DNA from: Clostridia bacterium
GTDB lineage: Bacteria > Bacillota > Clostridia > Oscillospirales > CAG-382
NCBI GenBank assembly: GCA_017521025.1
Contig: JAFXEB010000024.1
Location: 1-64,000 of the forward strand
Length of the DNA stretch: 64,000 nt
Reading direction: 5' to 3'
Position numbers and translations under genes: made by a program. Under the pieces are notes generated by a model. That model saw nothing but the letters and a program-made list of their open reading frames with translations, made no database searches and had not been told where the DNA came from. Positions 49,816 to 58,726 of the stretch are shown here, piece by piece. Position 1 is the first letter of the stretch. Each line of letters begins with the position of its first letter.

Positions 49816-49840
49816 TGCCCCCAATGTTAAATTGGGGGCA
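49816..49840 (+). terminator. Hairpin after the GHL10 gene
   Basis: A perfect 10-bp stem (49816-49825 with 49831-49840), loop GTTAA, then TAGCTTTATG. The T tract is weak, so it may only reduce transcription into the PIG-L gene 29 bases away. Confidence 0.55.
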
Positions 49841-49869
49841 TAGCTTTATGATTATATTGGAGGTAAATT

Positions 49870-50562
49870 ATGTCTAAAACAATAATGGCAATAGGCGGTC
49901 ACATAGGGGATATGGAGCTTACTGCAGGCGGTGTGCTTGCTACAGCAGCTCTTGAGGGCGCAAAAATCGTCACCGTTGCACTTACTGCAGGGGAGAGGGG
50001 CAATCCCCCGCATCTCACCGTCGCCGAATACCGCAAGCAAAAGGAGGCGGAGGCAAAGGCGTTCGCCGAGATGCTCGGCGGTGAAGCAGTGGTATTTCCG
50101 TACTGCGACGGCGAGCTGCCCGTTAATGACGAGGTCGCCTTTATGCTTTGCGATGTTATTAGGAAGTATAAGCCGAACATCCTTATTACTCATTGGAAAA
50201 ACAGCATGCATAAGGATCATATAGCCTGCCACGAGATAGTGAAAAAAGCTCAGTTTTATGCGGGGCTTAAATCTATCGAGCGTGAGATGCCCGGTCACTA
50301 CGCCGACGGTCCCTATTATGCTGAGAACTGGGAGGATGCCGCCGACTTCGTCCCTTATGTATACGCAGAGGTCAGCCCCGAGGGCTTCGAGCTTTGGGAT
50401 AAGGCTATAAACACCCAATGGTTTGCTCTTAACAGCACCTCCTTTAAATACAAGGAGTATTATGCCAACCTTATGCAAACCCGTGGCATCTTTGCGAGAA
50501 AACAGTACGCTGAAGCGTTCCAGATAGATGACTATAAAAAATATTTGGTAAAGAAATTCTGA
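49870..50562 (+). CDS. PIG-L family protein with altered catalytic motif
   Basis: A 230-residue protein of the PIG-L/LmbE family, zinc enzymes that remove acetyl or related groups from GlcNAc-type sugars. The N-terminal motif is normally A-H-P-D-D-E with two aspartates. Here it reads H11-I-G-D14-M-E, so the zinc ligands His11 and Asp14 are kept but the catalytic base is Gly13. The C-terminal zinc ligand is in MHKDHIAC (His114/His117). No signal peptide. TTGGAGG precedes the ATG. It sits between the secreted GHL10 gene and a terminator. A changed reaction or a substitute base is possible. Confidence 0.82.
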   Translation: MSKTIMAIGGHIGDMELTAGGVLATAALEGAKIVTVALTAGERGNPPHLTVAEYRKQKEAEAKAFAEMLGGEAVVFPYCDGELPVNDEVAFMLCDVIRKYKPNILITHWKNSMHKDHIACHEIVKKAQFYAGLKSIEREMPGHYADGPYYAENWEDAADFVPYVYAEVSPEGFELWDKAINTQWFALNSTSFKYKEYYANLMQTRGIFARKQYAEAFQIDDYKKYLVKKF

Positions 50563-50580
50563 TAATCTGATGAGTAATAA

Positions 50581-50625
50581 AAAACCGTGGAGTGTTCTGC
50601 GAAAATTGCAGACGCCCACGGTTTT
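50581..50625 (+). terminator. Terminator of the PIG-L gene
   Basis: AAAACCGTGG (50581-50590) pairs with CCACGGTTTT (50616-50625); an inner TCTGC/GCAGA stem extends it. Confidence 0.8.
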
Positions 50626-50691
50626 ATATTATGACTAAACAATCCTTACCCGTTTCTGATAATACAAATCCCAAAACACATCAAAAAGCAG

Positions 50692-50721
50692 TTGACAAGA
50701 GGGTGTTTTGTGTGTTATTAT
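50692..50721 (+). promoter_or_regulatory. Promoter of the 68-residue protein gene
   Basis: TTGACA (50692-50697) and TATTAT (50716-50721), spacer 18. Confidence 0.75.
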
Positions 50722-50753
50722 ACAGATAATAAATTTAGCTTATTTTGACATGA

Positions 50754-50802
50754 ACAGAATTCCTTGGGGGGATTCTGTCCATACGCAGGATAGGCTTTTT
50801 TT
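50754..50802 (+). promoter_or_regulatory. Structured leader with possible attenuator
   Basis: A 10-pair stem (50754-50763 with 50769-50778) lies about 27 bases after the predicted start. TGTCC within its 3' arm can instead pair with GGATA at 50788-50792, and GGC plus a run of seven T follows (50796-50802), ending before the ribosome binding site. The two alternatives would give an attenuator-like switch. I do not match it to a known riboswitch. Confidence 0.45.
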
Positions 50803-50841
50803 GTTGCCTTCCTGACAGCTATTTGTTTAGGAGGAATAATT

Positions 50842-51048
50842 ATGAGTTATCATTCCGACCCCACAGCAGCTATGGCACTTGGTAAAATCAACCGTGAGTT
50901 TGAAAAACAAGTGAAAAAAGCAAAACGCCTTATAGAGCGCTATGAGAATGGCGATATCTCCCGTGATACCTTCGAAAACGCTGCCACGCAGTTTAAGGGG
51001 AGCTTTCGTCACGTTCTTGAGAAGGTTCAAAGCGGCGAGCTGAAATAG
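50842..51048 (+). CDS. Small charged helical protein, unknown
   Basis: A 68-residue soluble protein that is almost all helix: GKINREFEKQVKKAKRLIERYENG, then DTFENAATQFKGSFRHVLEKV. It is Lys and Glu rich with no recognised family. AGGAGG lies 8 bases before the ATG, and a dedicated promoter with a 120-base structured leader precedes it, which is unusual for so small a gene and suggests regulated expression. Confidence 0.75.
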   Translation: MSYHSDPTAAMALGKINREFEKQVKKAKRLIERYENGDISRDTFENAATQFKGSFRHVLEKVQSGELK

Positions 51049-51072
51049 CAAAACGGTTCCGCCAAAAAATGT

Positions 51073-51098
51073 ACCGCAAAAGCCTTTGCTTTTGCGGT
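51073..51098. terminator. Hairpin after the 68-residue gene
   Basis: A perfect 11-bp stem (51073-51083 with 51088-51098) around CTTT. It lacks a clear T tract, so termination is uncertain. Nothing else is seen in 51099-51232. Confidence 0.4.
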
Positions 51099-51232
51099 GC
51101 ATTCCTTCATATTGTAGTATTTTTAAAAAATGTGGGATAGCAAAAAAGCAGTCCCACCAAATCAATGATGAGAATGCGCCAAACTGTACTTTGTTGACTG
51201 ACAAAAGAGAGGGAATTTTAAAGTACCTACTT

Positions 51233-51598
51233 TTATGGATTGTTACAATATACATTGAAAATTTCTTCTAACTCTTCAGGTAGGTTAAAACTGTTATTAA
51301 CGCAGATTTTCTCAATTCTATCCCAATCGCTTTGCAAACAAATGCCATCAACAGACTTCTCTATATACAACTCTTCAAGATTTTTATAAAATACTTCCCC
51401 GGAGCACACAAAATCGGCATCTAAATTATATTTCCTAATCGTTTCGATAAGATTTCCACAACGCTGAAACGAAATGCTATCTTCATACTTAATGAGCATA
51501 TATGTTTTTTTAGTGTTAGAAAAAATAAATTCAATCTCTGAATGAAATGGTAGAATATTAAATATCTTAACAAATTCTTGATACGAAATAGTAGCCAC
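51233..51598 (-). CDS. AT-rich orphan gene, unknown protein
   Basis: A 121-residue protein of no recognised family. Its composition is Ile, Asn, Lys and Phe rich with A/T-ending codons, unlike the neighbours, which favour G/C-ending codons, so it may be acquired recently. Predicted structure is mixed alpha/beta (FIFSNTKKTYMLIKYEDSISF, then NLEELYIEKSVDGICLQSDWDRIEKI). Size and lack of signals resemble orphan immunity or phage-accessory proteins, but no toxin gene is next to it. The GTG at 51598 has GGAGGG 8 bases upstream. Confidence 0.7.
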   Translation of the reverse strand: MATISYQEFVKIFNILPFHSEIEFIFSNTKKTYMLIKYEDSISFQRCGNLIETIRKYNLDADFVCSGEVFYKNLEELYIEKSVDGICLQSDWDRIEKICVNNSFNLPEELEEIFNVYCNNP

Positions 51599-51693
51599 TG
51601 TTTTTGCCCTCCAAAAAGCAACTTAAAAGATGATTCTTCAATGTTCACAGTATAGCATACATTGTGTCCAAATAAAAGACATTACAAAGAAAA

Positions 51694-51719
51694 ATCCGCC
51701 CGAAGAAATACGGGCGGAT
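51694..51719 (-). terminator. Terminator of ppdK
   Basis: A perfect 9-bp stem ATCCGCCCG/CGGGCGGAT (51694-51702 with 51711-51719), followed on the minus strand by TTTTTCTTTG. Confidence 0.9.
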
Positions 51720-51743
51720 GGCTTTGTTTTATAAAGTAAGCGA

Positions 51744-54374
51744 TTACTTGCTTTCTTTAATAGCAGCCTGTGCGGCTGCGAGTCTGGCTACGGGTACTCT
51801 GAAGGGAGAGCAGGAAACGTAGTCAAGACCGATCTTGTGGCAGAACTCAACGGAAACGGGGTCACCGCCGTGCTCGCCGCAGATGCCTACGTGGAGCTTG
51901 CTATTTACGGGCTTACCGAGAGCAATGGTGGTCTCCATAAGCTTACCAACACCGCTTACATCAAGCTTTGCGAAAGGATCGTTCTCGAATATCTTAGCGT
52001 TGTAGTAATAGTCAAGGAACTTGCCTGCGTCATCACGGGAGAAGCCGTAGGTCATCTGAGTAAGGTCGTTGGTGCCGAAGCAGAAGAAGTCAGCCTCAGC
52101 AGCGATCTTATCAGCGGTGAGAGCCGCTCTGGGTATCTCGATCATAGTGCCAACCTCGTACTCAAGAGCAACGCCGGCTGCAGCTATTTCAGCATCAGCG
52201 GTCTCAACGACGATGGCCTTTACAAACTTAAACTCGTTTACGTCACCAACAAGGGGTATCATTATCTCGGGTCTTACGTTCCACTGAGGGTTAGCCTTCT
52301 GAACGTTTATAGCGGCACGGATAACGGCTCTGGTCTGCATTTTTGCAATCTCGGGATAGGTAACGGAAAGGCGGCAGCCTCTGTGACCCATCATAGGATT
52401 GAACTCGTGCAGGGAAGCGATGATGTTCTTGATATCCTCAACGGACTTACCCTGTGCCTCGGCAAGCTTCTTTATATCCTCTTCCTCGGTAGGAACGAAC
52501 TCGTGGAGAGGAGGATCGAGGAAACGTATAGTAACGGGTGTGCCCTCGAGCGCTGTGTAAAGAGCCTCAAAGTCCTTCTGCTGAATGGGAAGGATCTTGT
52601 CAAGAGCTGCCTCTCTCTCTGCTACGGTGTCAGCGCAGATCATCTCACGGAAAGCGGCGATACGGTCAGCCTCAAAGAACATATGCTCAGTTCTGCAAAG
52701 ACCGATACCCTCAGCGCCGAGCTCACGAGCTTTCTTTGCGTCAGCAGGAGTGTCGGCGTTTGTGCGTACCTTCATAGTACGATACTTGTCTGCCCAATTC
52801 ATTATTCTCTCAAACTCGCCTGCAATAGTAGCATCAACGGTGGGAATAATGCCGTCATAAATATAACCGGTAGAACCGTCAAGGGATATATAGTCGCCCT
52901 CAACATAGGTCTTGCCCTTAAGAACGAATTTCTTGTTCTCTTCGTCCATCTTTATGTCGCCGCAGCCGGATACACAGCAGGTACCCATGCCTCTTGCAAC
53001 AACTGCTGCGTGGGAGGTCATGCCGCCACGAACGGTGAGTATGCCCTGAGCGGCCATCATACCCTCGATATCCTCGGGAGAGGTCTCAAGACGTACAAGA
53101 ACTACCTTCTCACCCTTCTCAGCCATTGTCTTGGCGTCATCGGCAGTGAATACTATCTTACCGCAAGCCGCACCGGGGGATGCGCCGAGAGCCTTGCTTA
53201 CATACTTAGCCTCCTTCAGCGCCTTTGTGTCAAACTGAGGGTGAAGCAGAGTGTCAAGGTTACGGGGATCGATCATAGCAACAGCCTGCTTTTCGGTGAT
53301 CATACCCTCGTCAACAAGGTCGCAAGCGATCTTGAGAGCTGCCTGTGCGGTGCGCTTACCGTTTCTGGTCTGAAGCATATAAAGCTTCTTATCCTCAATG
53401 GTAAACTCCATATCCTGCATATCTCTGTAGTGGTCCTCGAGGATAGCGCAGATCTTAACAAACTGCTCATAAACCTCGGGCATAACCTCTTTAAGCTGGT
53501 CTATCTTCTGAGGGGTACGAACACCTGCAACAACGTCCTCGCCCTGAGCGTTCATAAGGAACTCGCCCATAAGCTTCTTCTCGCCTGTAGCAGGGTCACG
53601 GGTAAATGCAACGCCGGTACCGGAGGTGTTGCCCATATTACCAAATACCATTTCCTGAACATTAACGGCTGTGCCCCAGGAATAAGGGATGTCGTTCTGA
53701 CGGCGGTATACATTGGCTCTGTCGTTATTCCAAGAACGGAAAACAGCCTTTACAGCTTCCTTAAGCTGTACACGGGGGTCAGAGGGGAAATCCTCACCGA
53801 GCTTTGCCTTGTACTCAGCCTTGAACTGATTTGCAAGCTCACGCAGGTCTTCTGCGGTAAGGTCAACGTCCTGAGTGACGCCCTTCTCTTCCTTCATCTT
53901 GTCAATGAGCTCTTCAAAATACTTCTTGCCCACTTCCATAACGACGTCGGAAAACATCTGTATAAATCTTCTGTAGCAGTCCCAAGCCCAACGGGGGTTA
54001 CCGGATTTTATAGCACGTGCCTCTACTACCTCTTCATTAAGACCAAGGTTAAGGATGGTGTCCATCATGCCGGGCATAGATGCTCTTGCGCCGGAACGAA
54101 CCGATACGAGAAGTGGATTATCCTTATCACCAAACTTTTTGCCCGTAAGAGCCTCAAGCTTGCCTATATGCTCTTCGATCTCAGCGAGGATGTCTGCTGC
54201 GATAACCTCGCCGTCATCGTAGTAACGGGTGCAAGCCTCTGTGGAAACGGTAAAGCCCTGAGGTACGGGAAGACCGAGGTTGGTCATCTCAGCAAGGTTA
54301 GCCCCCTTGCCGCCCAGTATCTCACGCATTTTGCCGTTGCCTTCACTGAATTGATAAACATACTTTTTTGTCAT
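51744..54374 (-). CDS. ppdK: Pyruvate, phosphate dikinase
   Basis: An 876-residue enzyme that interconverts pyruvate, ATP and phosphate with phosphoenolpyruvate, AMP and pyrophosphate, used by anaerobes in glycolysis or gluconeogenesis. The nucleotide-binding domain comes first (GGKGANLAEMTNLGLPVPQGFT, then VSVRSGARASMPGMMDTILNLGLN). The phosphohistidine domain follows with catalytic His455 in GGMTSHAAVVARGMG, the same number as in the Clostridium symbiosum enzyme. The PEP/pyruvate barrel ends with GEHGGDPVSVEFCHKIGLDYVSCSPFRVPVARLAAAQA. AAGGAGG precedes the ATG. Monocistronic. Confidence 0.97.
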   Translation of the reverse strand: MTKKYVYQFSEGNGKMREILGGKGANLAEMTNLGLPVPQGFTVSTEACTRYYDDGEVIAADILAEIEEHIGKLEALTGKKFGDKDNPLLVSVRSGARASMPGMMDTILNLGLNEEVVEARAIKSGNPRWAWDCYRRFIQMFSDVVMEVGKKYFEELIDKMKEEKGVTQDVDLTAEDLRELANQFKAEYKAKLGEDFPSDPRVQLKEAVKAVFRSWNNDRANVYRRQNDIPYSWGTAVNVQEMVFGNMGNTSGTGVAFTRDPATGEKKLMGEFLMNAQGEDVVAGVRTPQKIDQLKEVMPEVYEQFVKICAILEDHYRDMQDMEFTIEDKKLYMLQTRNGKRTAQAALKIACDLVDEGMITEKQAVAMIDPRNLDTLLHPQFDTKALKEAKYVSKALGASPGAACGKIVFTADDAKTMAEKGEKVVLVRLETSPEDIEGMMAAQGILTVRGGMTSHAAVVARGMGTCCVSGCGDIKMDEENKKFVLKGKTYVEGDYISLDGSTGYIYDGIIPTVDATIAGEFERIMNWADKYRTMKVRTNADTPADAKKARELGAEGIGLCRTEHMFFEADRIAAFREMICADTVAEREAALDKILPIQQKDFEALYTALEGTPVTIRFLDPPLHEFVPTEEEDIKKLAEAQGKSVEDIKNIIASLHEFNPMMGHRGCRLSVTYPEIAKMQTRAVIRAAINVQKANPQWNVRPEIMIPLVGDVNEFKFVKAIVVETADAEIAAAGVALEYEVGTMIEIPRAALTADKIAAEADFFCFGTNDLTQMTYGFSRDDAGKFLDYYYNAKIFENDPFAKLDVSGVGKLMETTIALGKPVNSKLHVGICGEHGGDPVSVEFCHKIGLDYVSCSPFRVPVARLAAAQAAIKESK

Positions 54375-54538
54375 ACAATTCCTCCTTAATTTTTAATTTG
54401 TTACATAATCTTTCCTATTAACTTTGATATTATATCATATAATTTCCAAAAACGCCATAGCAAACAGCAAAAAAATATGTATAATTTTCACGCCCGCCTT
54501 TTGATGATTATTGCTAAAAATTAACCGTCTTTCAGAAC

Positions 54539-54567
54539 TTGACAAAAGGCGATAATAATATTATATT
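54539..54567 (+). promoter_or_regulatory. Promoter of pth-mfd
   Basis: TTGACA (54539-54544), 17 bases, TATATT (54562-54567). Confidence 0.8.
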
Positions 54568-54608
54568 ATTAAAATGTAGATTTATTATAATGGGAGTATG
54601 TGCACATT

Positions 54609-55217
54609 ATGAATGTTTTTGCCGCTTTTAAGAAGAGTAATATAGATTTTATGGTGGTGGGACTTGGTAATCCCGGCAAGCAATATGAAAAGACCCGTCA
54701 CAATGTGGGCTTTTGCGTGATAGATACCGTGGCAAACAAATGTTCTGTTGATATAAAAAAACTCAAGTTCTCCGCCCTTACCGAAAAATGCGTGCTTGGC
54801 GGAAAGAACGTGCTTATCGTAAAGCCTCAGACCTTTATGAACAACAGCGGTGAGGCGGTCGGCGCCGCCGCACGCTTTTACAAGCTTCCGCCCGAGCGTG
54901 TGATAGTTGTATGTGATGACATATCTCTGCCTTGCGGTGCAATAAGGCTGCGTATGAAGGGGAGTGCGGGCGGACACAATGGACTTAAGTCGATAAACAG
55001 CCATCTGGGCAGCGAGGCTTATCCCCGCATAAAGATAGGCGTCGGTGAAAAGCCTCATCCTGACTACGACCTTGCCGATTGGGTGCTTGGGGTGCCTTCG
55101 GCAGAGGATGCAAAGCTTATCGAGAGCAGATACGGCGACGTAGTAAAGACTATAGAGCTTCTGGTTGAAGGCGATGTAGACAAGGCGATGAATTATTGTA
55201 ACAGGTCGGTTAAATGA
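54609..55217 (+). CDS. pth: Peptidyl-tRNA hydrolase
   Basis: A 202-residue enzyme that frees tRNA from stalled peptidyl-tRNA. It has VVGLGNPGKQYEKTRHNVGF with the catalytic histidine in RHNVGF, LIVKPQTFMNNSGEAV, and VCDDISLPCGAIRLRMKGSAGGHNGLKSI. An extra 13-residue N-terminal segment, NVFAAFKKSNIDF, is common in this group of Clostridia. The ATG at 54609 is used; GGGAG lies 12 bases upstream and an in-frame GTG at 54600 is a less likely start. The stop overlaps mfd as ATGA. Confidence 0.93.
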   Translation: MNVFAAFKKSNIDFMVVGLGNPGKQYEKTRHNVGFCVIDTVANKCSVDIKKLKFSALTEKCVLGGKNVLIVKPQTFMNNSGEAVGAAARFYKLPPERVIVVCDDISLPCGAIRLRMKGSAGGHNGLKSINSHLGSEAYPRIKIGVGEKPHPDYDLADWVLGVPSAEDAKLIESRYGDVVKTIELLVEGDVDKAMNYCNRSVK

Positions 55218-58200
55218 GAATAGTACTTGATGCACTAAAAAAGGATAAGGATTTTTCGGCGCTTTTGCGTTTCGTTTCGGGCGGAGATACACCTGCCCTT
55301 GTTAACGGAGTTTGCGACAGTGCCTTTCCTGCATTTGCGGCGGCGCTTGCCGATGCCTGCTCAAAAAAGCTTATCCTGTTGGTTCCTGACGAAAAGCAGG
55401 CAACGACAATACAAAACGAGCTTAAGGCGTATATGGATAAAGTGCTGTTTTACCCATCACGCAGTATTATGTACGACACCGTAGAGACCTATTCGAGGGA
55501 GTGGGAGCAAAGTCGCATCTCCATACTTTACGATATGCTTTGCGGGGACTATGACGCCATAGTGACCGTGCCCGACGCCTTTATGCAGTACACCATAAGT
55601 CCCGATAGGCTGATAAGTGACTGCATACTTATTGAGCGAGGGGGAAGAGCCGACCTCCGTGAGCTTTGCGAAAAGCTTATGGCTATCGGCTACAGCAGAG
55701 CCGAGTTCGTTGAGGGTATAGGTCAGTTTTCTCTCCGTGGCGGCATACTTGACGTGTACACTCCGGGGGAGGATAAGCCTGTAAGAATAGACTTTTTCGA
55801 TGACGAGGTGGATCTGATCGGTCATTTCGATATACTTGATCAGCGCAGGATAGACAATATAAGCTCCGTTAGGATACTCCCCGTTTCTGAATACGTTTAC
55901 GGTAAAGAGGTGGCTGACCGTGTCCATGCCTATGTAATGAAGGCACTTGGATCACCAAAGCTTAGCCCTCAGGCGGCGGCTTCCGTAAACAAGGAGAGAG
56001 AGGCACTTGAGGCTAACGGCGAAGTGCTGTGTCCCGACAAATACAGAGGTATAATATACGGCGACAAGGCGACTCTTGCAGACTACGCCACTGACGATAT
56101 GATCATAGTCAAGGATAGCGCAAGGGTCTATGAACGTGCACGTGCGTATTATTGGGAGCATACGCAGACCCTTGAGCGTTTGACCGATAGCGGCGTTACA
56201 GACTTTGAAACGGCTCTTTGCGTGGCATCTGACAAGGAGCTTAAGCATTTAACGGGCAAACACAGCGTTACCTTCGATGCGTTTCTCGGCAGCGGCTCTA
56301 CGGGTGAATTCAAGAGCTATGCAAATATTTCAACCAAACACAACAGCACCTCGGGCGTGAACGTGGAATTGCTTGTGGAGGAGTTTTCGGCGCTGACAGA
56401 GGCGGGGCAGACCGTTCTGTATTTGGCACGTAATCCTCAAAGCCGTGAAAATGCCCTCTCCGTTCTTGCGGATAGGGGCGTTCCGGTATACGCTTTGGGG
56501 GATAAGCTGCTTAAGGGTAAGGTTGCCGTAGCGGAAAACAGCGGCTATACAACAAAGGGTTTCGAGTTGCCGGGCGCCGGCTTTGCGCTTATTGCCGAAG
56601 AAGCTCCGAGAAGGCGTGTGCCGCAGAAACGCACACCCTCCTCCGTCAAGGGTGAAAAGATATCCTCTTACGCTGACCTTTCGGTAGGGGACTACGTTGT
56701 GCACATAAACCACGGTATAGGGCGTTTTGAGGGCCTTTTCAATATGGTCAGCGACGGCGTGGCAAAGGATTTTATAAAGATATCCTACGCCGCAGGTGAC
56801 AATCTTTATGTACCCTGCAGTCAGCTCGATTCGGTAAGTAAGTTCATAGGCAATACCGAGACGGTAAAGATACACCGTCTGGGCGGCACCGAGTGGCACC
56901 GTGCCAAGACCCGTGCCAAGGCGGCGGCGAAAAACATAGCTAAAGAGCTTTTGCAGCTCTATAGCCGACGCAAGCAAAAAATTGCCTTCTGCTGCCCCCC
57001 CGATGATGAGTTTCAGGACGAGTTTGAGGCGATGTTTGAATATCCCGAGACAGACGGACAGCTTATAGCCGCAAAAGAGATCAAGGGCGATATGGAGCGT
57101 GAGGTTCCCATGGAGCGCCTTTTGTGCGGAGACGTAGGCTTCGGAAAAACAGAGGTGGCATTGCGTGCTGTATTTAAAGCCGTCAACTCGGGTAAGCAGG
57201 TAGCTATACTCGTGCCCACAACACTTCTGGCGTGGCAGCACTACCAGACGATAAAGCTCAGATTCAAGGGTTTCCCTGTGGACGTGGGGATGCTTTCGGG
57301 GATGAACGAAAAGCGCATAAACGATAACGTTATATCAGAGCTCAAGCGTGGTAAGATCGACGTGGTCGTAGGCACTCACAGACTGTTGCAGAAGGATATA
57401 GGCTTTAAAAGACTGGGGCTGTTGGTAATAGACGAGGAACAACGCTTTGGAGTTACCCATAAGGAACGTATAAAGAACCTTGCGGCGGATGTCCATACCT
57501 TGACCCTCTCCGCTACGCCCATTCCAAGGACATTGAATATGGCGCTCAGCGGTATTAGAGATATGTCCGTTCTTGAGGATGCACCTGCGGACCGTCTTCC
57601 CGTGCAAAGCTATGTTCTTGAGCATGATGACGAGATAGTGAACGAGGCGATAGCAAGGGAGCTCAGGCGTGGCGGACAGGTGTTTTATCTGATAAATAAC
57701 ACAGAGCTGCTCCACACAAAGGCGGCACAGCTCTCCGTGCGCTTTCCCGATAAGGTCATATCCGTAGGTCACGGACAGATGGATAAAGACAAGCTTGCCG
57801 AGGTGTGGGAGTCTATGGTGAAGGGCGAGACCGACGTATTGCTCTGTACTACCATAATAGAGACGGGTATCGACGTACCCAATGCCAACACCCTGATAAT
57901 AGAGGATGCAGACAGAATGGGACTTGCTCAGCTTCACCAGATAAGGGGTAGGGTAGGGCGCTCGTCAAGACGTGCCTACGCCTACTTTACCTACAGACCG
58001 GGTAAGCTGCTTACCGAGATTGCGCAAAAAAGGCTTCAGGCAATAAGAGAATACACCGAGTTCGGCAGTGGCTTCAAGATAGCTATGCGTGACCTTGAGA
58101 TAAGAGGCGCAGGCAATCTTCTGGGGGCGGAACAGCACGGCCATATAGAGAGCATAGGCTATGACTTGTATGTAAAGCTTCTTAAGGAAGCGGTGGACGA

Positions 58201-58678
58201 GGAAAAAGGCATCATAAACTCGCCGCAAAAGGATTGCAGTATAGATGTATCGGTCGATGCATATATTCCCGAGGATTATATCTCCTCCTCTGCTGTAAGA
58301 ATAGACGTGTACAGAAAGATAGCGTCCATTGCAACGGATGAGGACGCGGATGATCTGAGAGATGAGCTTTGTGATCGCTTTGGCGACATTCCCAACACCG
58401 TGGAGGGGCTTGTTTCCGTGGCGCTGTGCAGAAGAATGGCGGCAGGCTTTGGCTTTTCCTCTGTTGAGCAAAAGGGCGGTCTTTTGTCGCTGTATAACGG
58501 CGACCTCGATATACGTGTGTGCTCTGCGCTGAGTGCCGATCCCGCATTCCGTGGAAGGGTAATGATCTCTGCGGGCTCAAGACCCCATATTTCCTGCAGA
58601 CTGAAGGCGGGCGAGGGCGTTTTAAAGACCCTTTCGCAATTGCTTGTGTGCTACGGGAAATTGTATGAAAAGCTATAG
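55214..58678 (+). CDS. mfd: Transcription-repair coupling factor
   Basis: A 1154-residue translocase that removes RNA polymerase stalled at DNA damage and recruits UvrA. Domains in order: UvrB-like N-terminal part (about 1-340), the RNA polymerase interaction domain (about 480-560, DYVVHINHGIGRFEGL), the helicase domains with Walker A GDVGFGKTEVALRA near 640 and DEEQRFGV, the TRG-like region and the C-terminal TRCF domain (about 1010-1110). All helicase motifs look intact. It overlaps pth by 4 bases. Three foldase-like lipoproteins follow, a common mfd-prsA type neighbourhood in Firmicutes. Confidence 0.96.
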   Translation: MRIVLDALKKDKDFSALLRFVSGGDTPALVNGVCDSAFPAFAAALADACSKKLILLVPDEKQATTIQNELKAYMDKVLFYPSRSIMYDTVETYSREWEQSRISILYDMLCGDYDAIVTVPDAFMQYTISPDRLISDCILIERGGRADLRELCEKLMAIGYSRAEFVEGIGQFSLRGGILDVYTPGEDKPVRIDFFDDEVDLIGHFDILDQRRIDNISSVRILPVSEYVYGKEVADRVHAYVMKALGSPKLSPQAAASVNKEREALEANGEVLCPDKYRGIIYGDKATLADYATDDMIIVKDSARVYERARAYYWEHTQTLERLTDSGVTDFETALCVASDKELKHLTGKHSVTFDAFLGSGSTGEFKSYANISTKHNSTSGVNVELLVEEFSALTEAGQTVLYLARNPQSRENALSVLADRGVPVYALGDKLLKGKVAVAENSGYTTKGFELPGAGFALIAEEAPRRRVPQKRTPSSVKGEKISSYADLSVGDYVVHINHGIGRFEGLFNMVSDGVAKDFIKISYAAGDNLYVPCSQLDSVSKFIGNTETVKIHRLGGTEWHRAKTRAKAAAKNIAKELLQLYSRRKQKIAFCCPPDDEFQDEFEAMFEYPETDGQLIAAKEIKGDMEREVPMERLLCGDVGFGKTEVALRAVFKAVNSGKQVAILVPTTLLAWQHYQTIKLRFKGFPVDVGMLSGMNEKRINDNVISELKRGKIDVVVGTHRLLQKDIGFKRLGLLVIDEEQRFGVTHKERIKNLAADVHTLTLSATPIPRTLNMALSGIRDMSVLEDAPADRLPVQSYVLEHDDEIVNEAIARELRRGGQVFYLINNTELLHTKAAQLSVRFPDKVISVGHGQMDKDKLAEVWESMVKGETDVLLCTTIIETGIDVPNANTLIIEDADRMGLAQLHQIRGRVGRSSRRAYAYFTYRPGKLLTEIAQKRLQAIREYTEFGSGFKIAMRDLEIRGAGNLLGAEQHGHIESIGYDLYVKLLKEAVDEEKGIINSPQKDCSIDVSVDAYIPEDYISSSAVRIDVYRKIASIATDEDADDLRDELCDRFGDIPNTVEGLVSVALCRRMAAGFGFSSVEQKGGLLSLYNGDLDIRVCSALSADPAFRGRVMISAGSRPHISCRLKAGEGVLKTLSQLLVCYGKLYEKL

Positions 58679-58704
58679 ACAAACGGGGTTTTTTATAGTA
58701 TAAT
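58676..58704 (+). promoter_or_regulatory. Promoter of the SurA-like lipoprotein run
   Basis: TAGACA (58676-58681), 17 bases, consensus TATAAT (58699-58704), overlapping the mfd stop codon. Confidence 0.7.
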
Positions 58705-58726
58705 ACTCTTTAGGATGGTGAAATAT

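Noticed and set aside
50750-50800. PreQ1, fluoride or guanidine riboswitch in the small-gene leader
   Set aside because: None of the conserved loop or pseudoknot sequences of these classes can be found; it is listed only as an unassigned structured leader.
51837-54389. Long open frame on the plus strand opposite ppdK
   Set aside because: ppdK is intact on the other strand with all catalytic motifs; the antisense frame has no family resemblance.
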